Positions 60,501 through 64,000 of a stretch of 64,000 nt of DNA are shown piece by piece (within the stretch, counting starts at the first letter, position 1; each line of letters begins with the position of its first letter). The stretch is from assembly GCA_034359265.1 (NCBI GenBank), contig CP136896.1, positions 35,392,001 to 35,456,000 on the forward strand. Direction: 5' to 3'. Both the position numbers and the translations under genes were made by a program. This DNA is from Canna indica (taxonomy: Eukaryota > Streptophyta > Magnoliopsida > Zingiberales > Cannaceae). The notes under the pieces are model-generated. The model searched no databases and was not told the origin of the DNA. It saw only the letters and a program-made list of their open reading frames with translations.

Positions 60501-63500
60501 CGTGCAATTCTGTGCATTAGTCTGTCAAAAATAACTCGATTAACAACTTCTCCCATCGTAGTGAATGTTCTGGAGTCGCTCGGTACTCAGATTACTGGGC
60601 GTTTCGAGCCGATACCCCAAAGTTCAATCAGTCGGCCTCGTTCAAAATCAATTCGAAAAATCGTGCAATTCTTTGCATTAGTCTATCAAAAATAACTCGA
60701 TTAACAACTTCTCCCATCGCAGTGAATGTTCTGGAGTCGCTCGGTACTCAGAATACTGGGCGTTTCGAGCCGATACCCCGAAGTTCAATCAGTCGGCCTC
60801 GTTCAAAATCAATTCGAAAAATCGTGCAATTCTTTGGATTAGTCTGTCAAAAATAACTCGATTAACAACTTCTCCCATCACAGTAAATGTTCTAGAGTCG
60901 CTCGGGACTCAGATTACAGGGCGTTTCGAGCCGATACCCCGAAGTTCAATCAGTTGGCTTCGTTCAAGATTCTATTCGAAAAATCGTGCAATTATGTGCA
61001 TTAGTCTGTCAAAAATAACTCGATTAACAACTTCTCCCATCGCAGTGAATGTTCTAGAGTCGCTCGGTACTCAGATTACTGGGCGTTAAGAGCTGATACC
61101 CCGAAGTTCAATCAGTCGGCATCGTTCAAGATCTATTAGAAAAATCATGCAATTATGTGCATTAGTCTATCAAAAATAACTCGATTAACAACTTCTCCCA
61201 TCGCAGTGAATGTTCTGGAGTCGCTCGGTACTCAGATTATTGGGCGTTTCGAGCTGATACCCCGAAGTTCAATCAGTCGGCATCGTTCAAGATCTATTAG
61301 AAAAATCAAGCAATTCTTTGCATTAGTCTGTCAAAAATAACTCGATTAACAACTTCTCCCATCACAGTGAATGTTCTGGAGTCGCTCGGGACTCAGATTA
61401 CAGGGCGTTACGAGCCGATACCCCGAAGTTCAATCAGTCTGCTTCGTTCAAGATTCTACTCGAAAAATAGTGCAATTCTGTGCATTAGTCTGTCGAGAAT
61501 AACTCGATTAACAACTTCTCCCACCGCAGTGAATGTTCTGGAGTCGCTCGGTACTCAGATTACTGGGCGTTTCAAGCCGATACCCCGAAGTTCAATCAGT
61601 CGGCTTCGTTCAAAATCAATTCGAAAAATCATGCAATTATGTGCATTAGTCTGTCAAAAATAACTCGATTAACAACTTCTCCCATCGCAGTGAATGTTCT
61701 GGAGTCGCTCGGTACTCAGATTTCTGGGCGTTTCGAGCCGATACCCCAAAGTTCAATCAGTCGGCCTCGTTCAAAATCAATTCGAAAAATCGTGCAATTC
61801 TTTGCATTAGTCTGTCAAAAATAACTCGATTAACAACTTCTCCCATCACAGTGAATGTTCTGGAGTCGCTCGGGACTCAGATTACAGTGTGTTTCGAGCC
61901 GATACCCCGAAGTTCAATCAGTCGGCATCGTTCAAGATCTATTCAAAAAAGCATGCAATTCTTTGCATTAGTCTGTCAAAAATAACTCGATTAACAACTT
62001 CTCCCATCGCAGTGAATGTTCTGGAGTCGCTCGGGACTCTGATTACAGGGCGTTTCGAGCCGATACCCCGAAGTTCAATCAGTCTGCTTCGTTCAAGATT
62101 CTATTCGAAAAATAGTGCAATTCTATGCATTAGTCTGTCGAGAATAACTCGATTAACAACTTCTCCCATCACAGTGAATGTTCTCGATTCGCTCGGTACT
62201 CAGATTACTGGGCGTTTCGAGCCGATACCCCGAAGTTCAATCAGTCGGCCTCGTTCAAAATCAATTCGAAAAATCGTGCAATTCTTTGCATTAGTCTGTC
62301 AAAAATAACTCGATTAACAACTTCACCCATCACAGTGAATTTTCTGGAGTCGCTCGGGACTCAGATTATAGGGCGTTTCAAGCCGATACCCCGAAGTTTA
62401 ATCAGTCGGCATCGTTCAAGATCTATTCGAAAAACCATGCAATTCTTTGCATTAGTCTGTCAAAAATAACTCGATTAACAACTTCTCCCATCATAGTTAA
62501 TGTTCTGGAGTCGCTCCGGACTCAGATTACAGGGCGTTTCGAGCCGATACCCCGAAGTTCAATCAGTTGGCTTCGTTCAAGATTCTATTCGAAAAATCGT
62601 GCAATTATGTGCATTAGTCTGTCAAAAATAACTCAATTAACAACTTCTCCCATCGCAGTGAATGTTCTGGAGTCGCTCGGTACTCAGATTACTGGGCGTT
62701 TCGAGCTGATACCCCGAAGTTCAATCAGTCTGCTTCGTTCAAGATTCTATTCGAAAAATAGTGCAATTCTATGCATTAGTCTGTCGAGAATAACTCGATT
62801 AACAACTTCTCCCATCACAGTGAATGTTCTGGAGTCGCTCGGTACTCAGATTACTGGGCGTTTCGAGCCGATACCCCGAAGTTCAATCAGTCGGCCTCGT
62901 TCAAAATCAATTCGAAAAATCGTGCAATTCTTTGGATTAGTCTGTCAAAAATAACTCGATTAACAACTTCTCCCATCACAGTAAATGTTATAGAGTCGCT
63001 CGGGACTCAGATTACAGGGCGTTTCGAGCCGATACCCCGAAGTTCAATCAATTGGCTTCGTTCAAGATTCTATTCGAAAAATCGTGCAATTATGTGCATT
63101 AGTCTGTCAAAAATAACTCGATTAACAACTTCTCCCATCGCAGTGAATGTTCTGGAGTCGCTCGGTACTCAGATTACTGGGCGTTTCGAGCTGATACCCC
63201 GAAGTTCAATCAGTCGGCATCGTTCAAGATCTATTAGAAAAATCATGCAATTATGTGCATTAGTCTGCCAAAAATAACTCGATTAACAACTTCTCCCATC
63301 GCAGTGAATGTTCTGGAGTCGCTCGGTACTCAGATTATTGGGCGTTTCGAGCTGATACCCCGAAGTTCAATCAGTCGGCATCGTTCAAGATCTATTAGAA
63401 AAATCAAGCAATTCTTTGCATTAGTCTGTCAAAAATAACTCGATTAACAACTTCTCCCATCACAGTGAATGTTCTGGAGTCGCTCGGGACTCAGATTACA

Positions 63501-64000
63501 GGGCGTTTCGAGCCGATACCCCGAAGTTCAATCAGTCTGCTTCGTTCAAGATTCTACTCGAAAAATAGTGCAATTCTGTGCATTAGTCTGTCGAGAATAA
63601 CTCGATTAACAACTTCTCCCATCGCAGTGAATGTTCTGGAGTCGCTCGGTACTCAGATTACTGGGCGTTTCAAGCCGATACCCCGAAGTTCAATCAGTCG
63701 GCCTCGTTCAAAATCAATTCGAAAAATCGTGCAATTCTTTGCATTAGTCTGTCAAAAATAACTCGATTAACAACTTCACCCATCACAGTGAATTTTCTGG
63801 AGTCGCTCGGGACTCAGATTATAGGGCGTTTCAAGCCGATACCCCGAAGTTTAATCAGTCGGCATCGTTCAAGATCTATTCGAAAAACCATGCAATTCTT
63901 TGCATTAGTCTGTCAAAAATAACTCGATTAACAACTTCTCCCATCATAGTTAATGTTCTGGAGTCGCTCCGGACTCAGATTACAGGGCGTTTCGAGCCGA
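54561..64000 (+). repeat. Right copy of 9.44-kb duplication, running off the window
   Basis: Equal to 2608-12047 at a constant offset of 51,953 bp (322 monomers) with 11 differing positions found. Those in this copy: C at 55799, C at 57552, A at 60010, AA at 61088-61089, A at 61169, C at 61679, G at 62127, A at 62635, C at 63268 and A at 63437. The match still holds at the last base, so its true length is unknown. The internal order of 5-, 8- and 9-monomer periods is preserved. Confidence 0.92.

Larger units (their letters stand above)
1..64000 (+). repeat. Satellite DNA array, 161/162-bp monomer, about 396-397 units
   Basis: The landmark ctcgattaac recurs every 161 or 162 bp from position 31 to 63,923, always on the + strand. 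Dividing that distance into 396 steps leaves about one third of units at 162 bp, matching the lengths of the measured multi-monomer blocks (8 units 1,291 bp; 25 units 4,033 bp). Nothing non-repetitive interrupts the array. Each monomer in order has an anchor (ctcgattaacaactt), a left module with linked variants, a conserved core (gataccccgaagttcaatca), and a right module that defines the monomer class and its length. Monomers differ mostly by scattered substitutions plus one 1-bp length difference. Period, orientation and homogeneity are typical of eukaryotic centromeric or pericentromeric satellites. That location is inference, and the family is not one I recognise. Confidence 0.98.

Noticed and set aside
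1..64000. CRISPR-like array (regular repeats)
   Set aside because: There are no short conserved repeats separated by unique spacers. The whole 161/162-bp unit is repeated, variants are shared among units, and no cas gene is present.
1..64000. Tandem-repeat coding gene (repetitive protein such as a mucin-like or silk-like ORF)
   Set aside because: A 161-bp unit is not a multiple of three, so the frame is lost every monomer. No frame stays open over more than about three units.
1..64000. Telomeric, rDNA or histone-type tandem array
   Set aside because: There is no telomere hexamer/pentamer tract, no rRNA-like sequence, and no gene of any kind within the unit.

Overview
The whole 64,000-base window is one uninterrupted head-to-tail satellite DNA array. 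The repeat unit is 161 or 162 bp, all units lie in the same orientation, and about 396-397 units fit in the window (the landmark ctcgattaac recurs from position 31 to 63,923). I see no conventional gene, RNA gene, transposon, inverted segment, microsatellite block or unique spacer. The open reading frames (up to 160 codons) come from a stop-poor repeat read across neighbouring units, and I do not annotate them as genes. A homogenised array of this kind points to a eukaryotic centromeric, pericentromeric or other heterochromatic block. I do not recognise the monomer and cannot name the species. One hand-counted monomer is 43.5% G+C with 11 CpG, against about 7.5 expected from its base composition, so the family is not CpG-depleted.

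The real structure lies above the monomer. At least ten recurrent monomer variants are arranged in ordered higher-order repeats (HORs) of variable length: 2, 4, 5, 6, 8, 9, 10/11, 18, 19 and 21 monomers. From left to right: 1-2607 is an irregular domain with a 4-mer period; 2608-12047 is the left copy of a long duplication; 12048-14320 is a mosaic link that includes a second copy of the window start; 14321-20482 is a tandem 19-mer pair; 20483-24605 is a mosaic ending in a tandem 5-mer pair; 24053-30249 holds re-used copies of blocks from 6.3-10.8 kb; 30045-30688 is a tandem dimer; 31173-34722 is an 8-mer series with a 6-mer deletion derivative; 34723-37626 is a 9-mer pair; 37366-43184 is a tandem 18-mer pair; 43573-50543 is a 10/11-mer (21-mer) domain with private variants; 50544-54560 is a mixed tail with a hybrid monomer at its end; 54561-64000 is the right copy of the long duplication and runs off the window.

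The most striking observation is that 2608-12047 and 54561-64000 are the same 9,440 bp at a constant offset of 51,953 bp, with only 11 differing positions found by eye and no indel. The right copy starts next to a hybrid monomer that I did not see elsewhere. This is either a recent array-scale duplication (a giant period of about 52 kb) or an assembly join, and the sequence alone cannot decide. Several breakpoints fall inside monomers at the same phase, as expected from unequal exchange or replication slippage between near-identical units.
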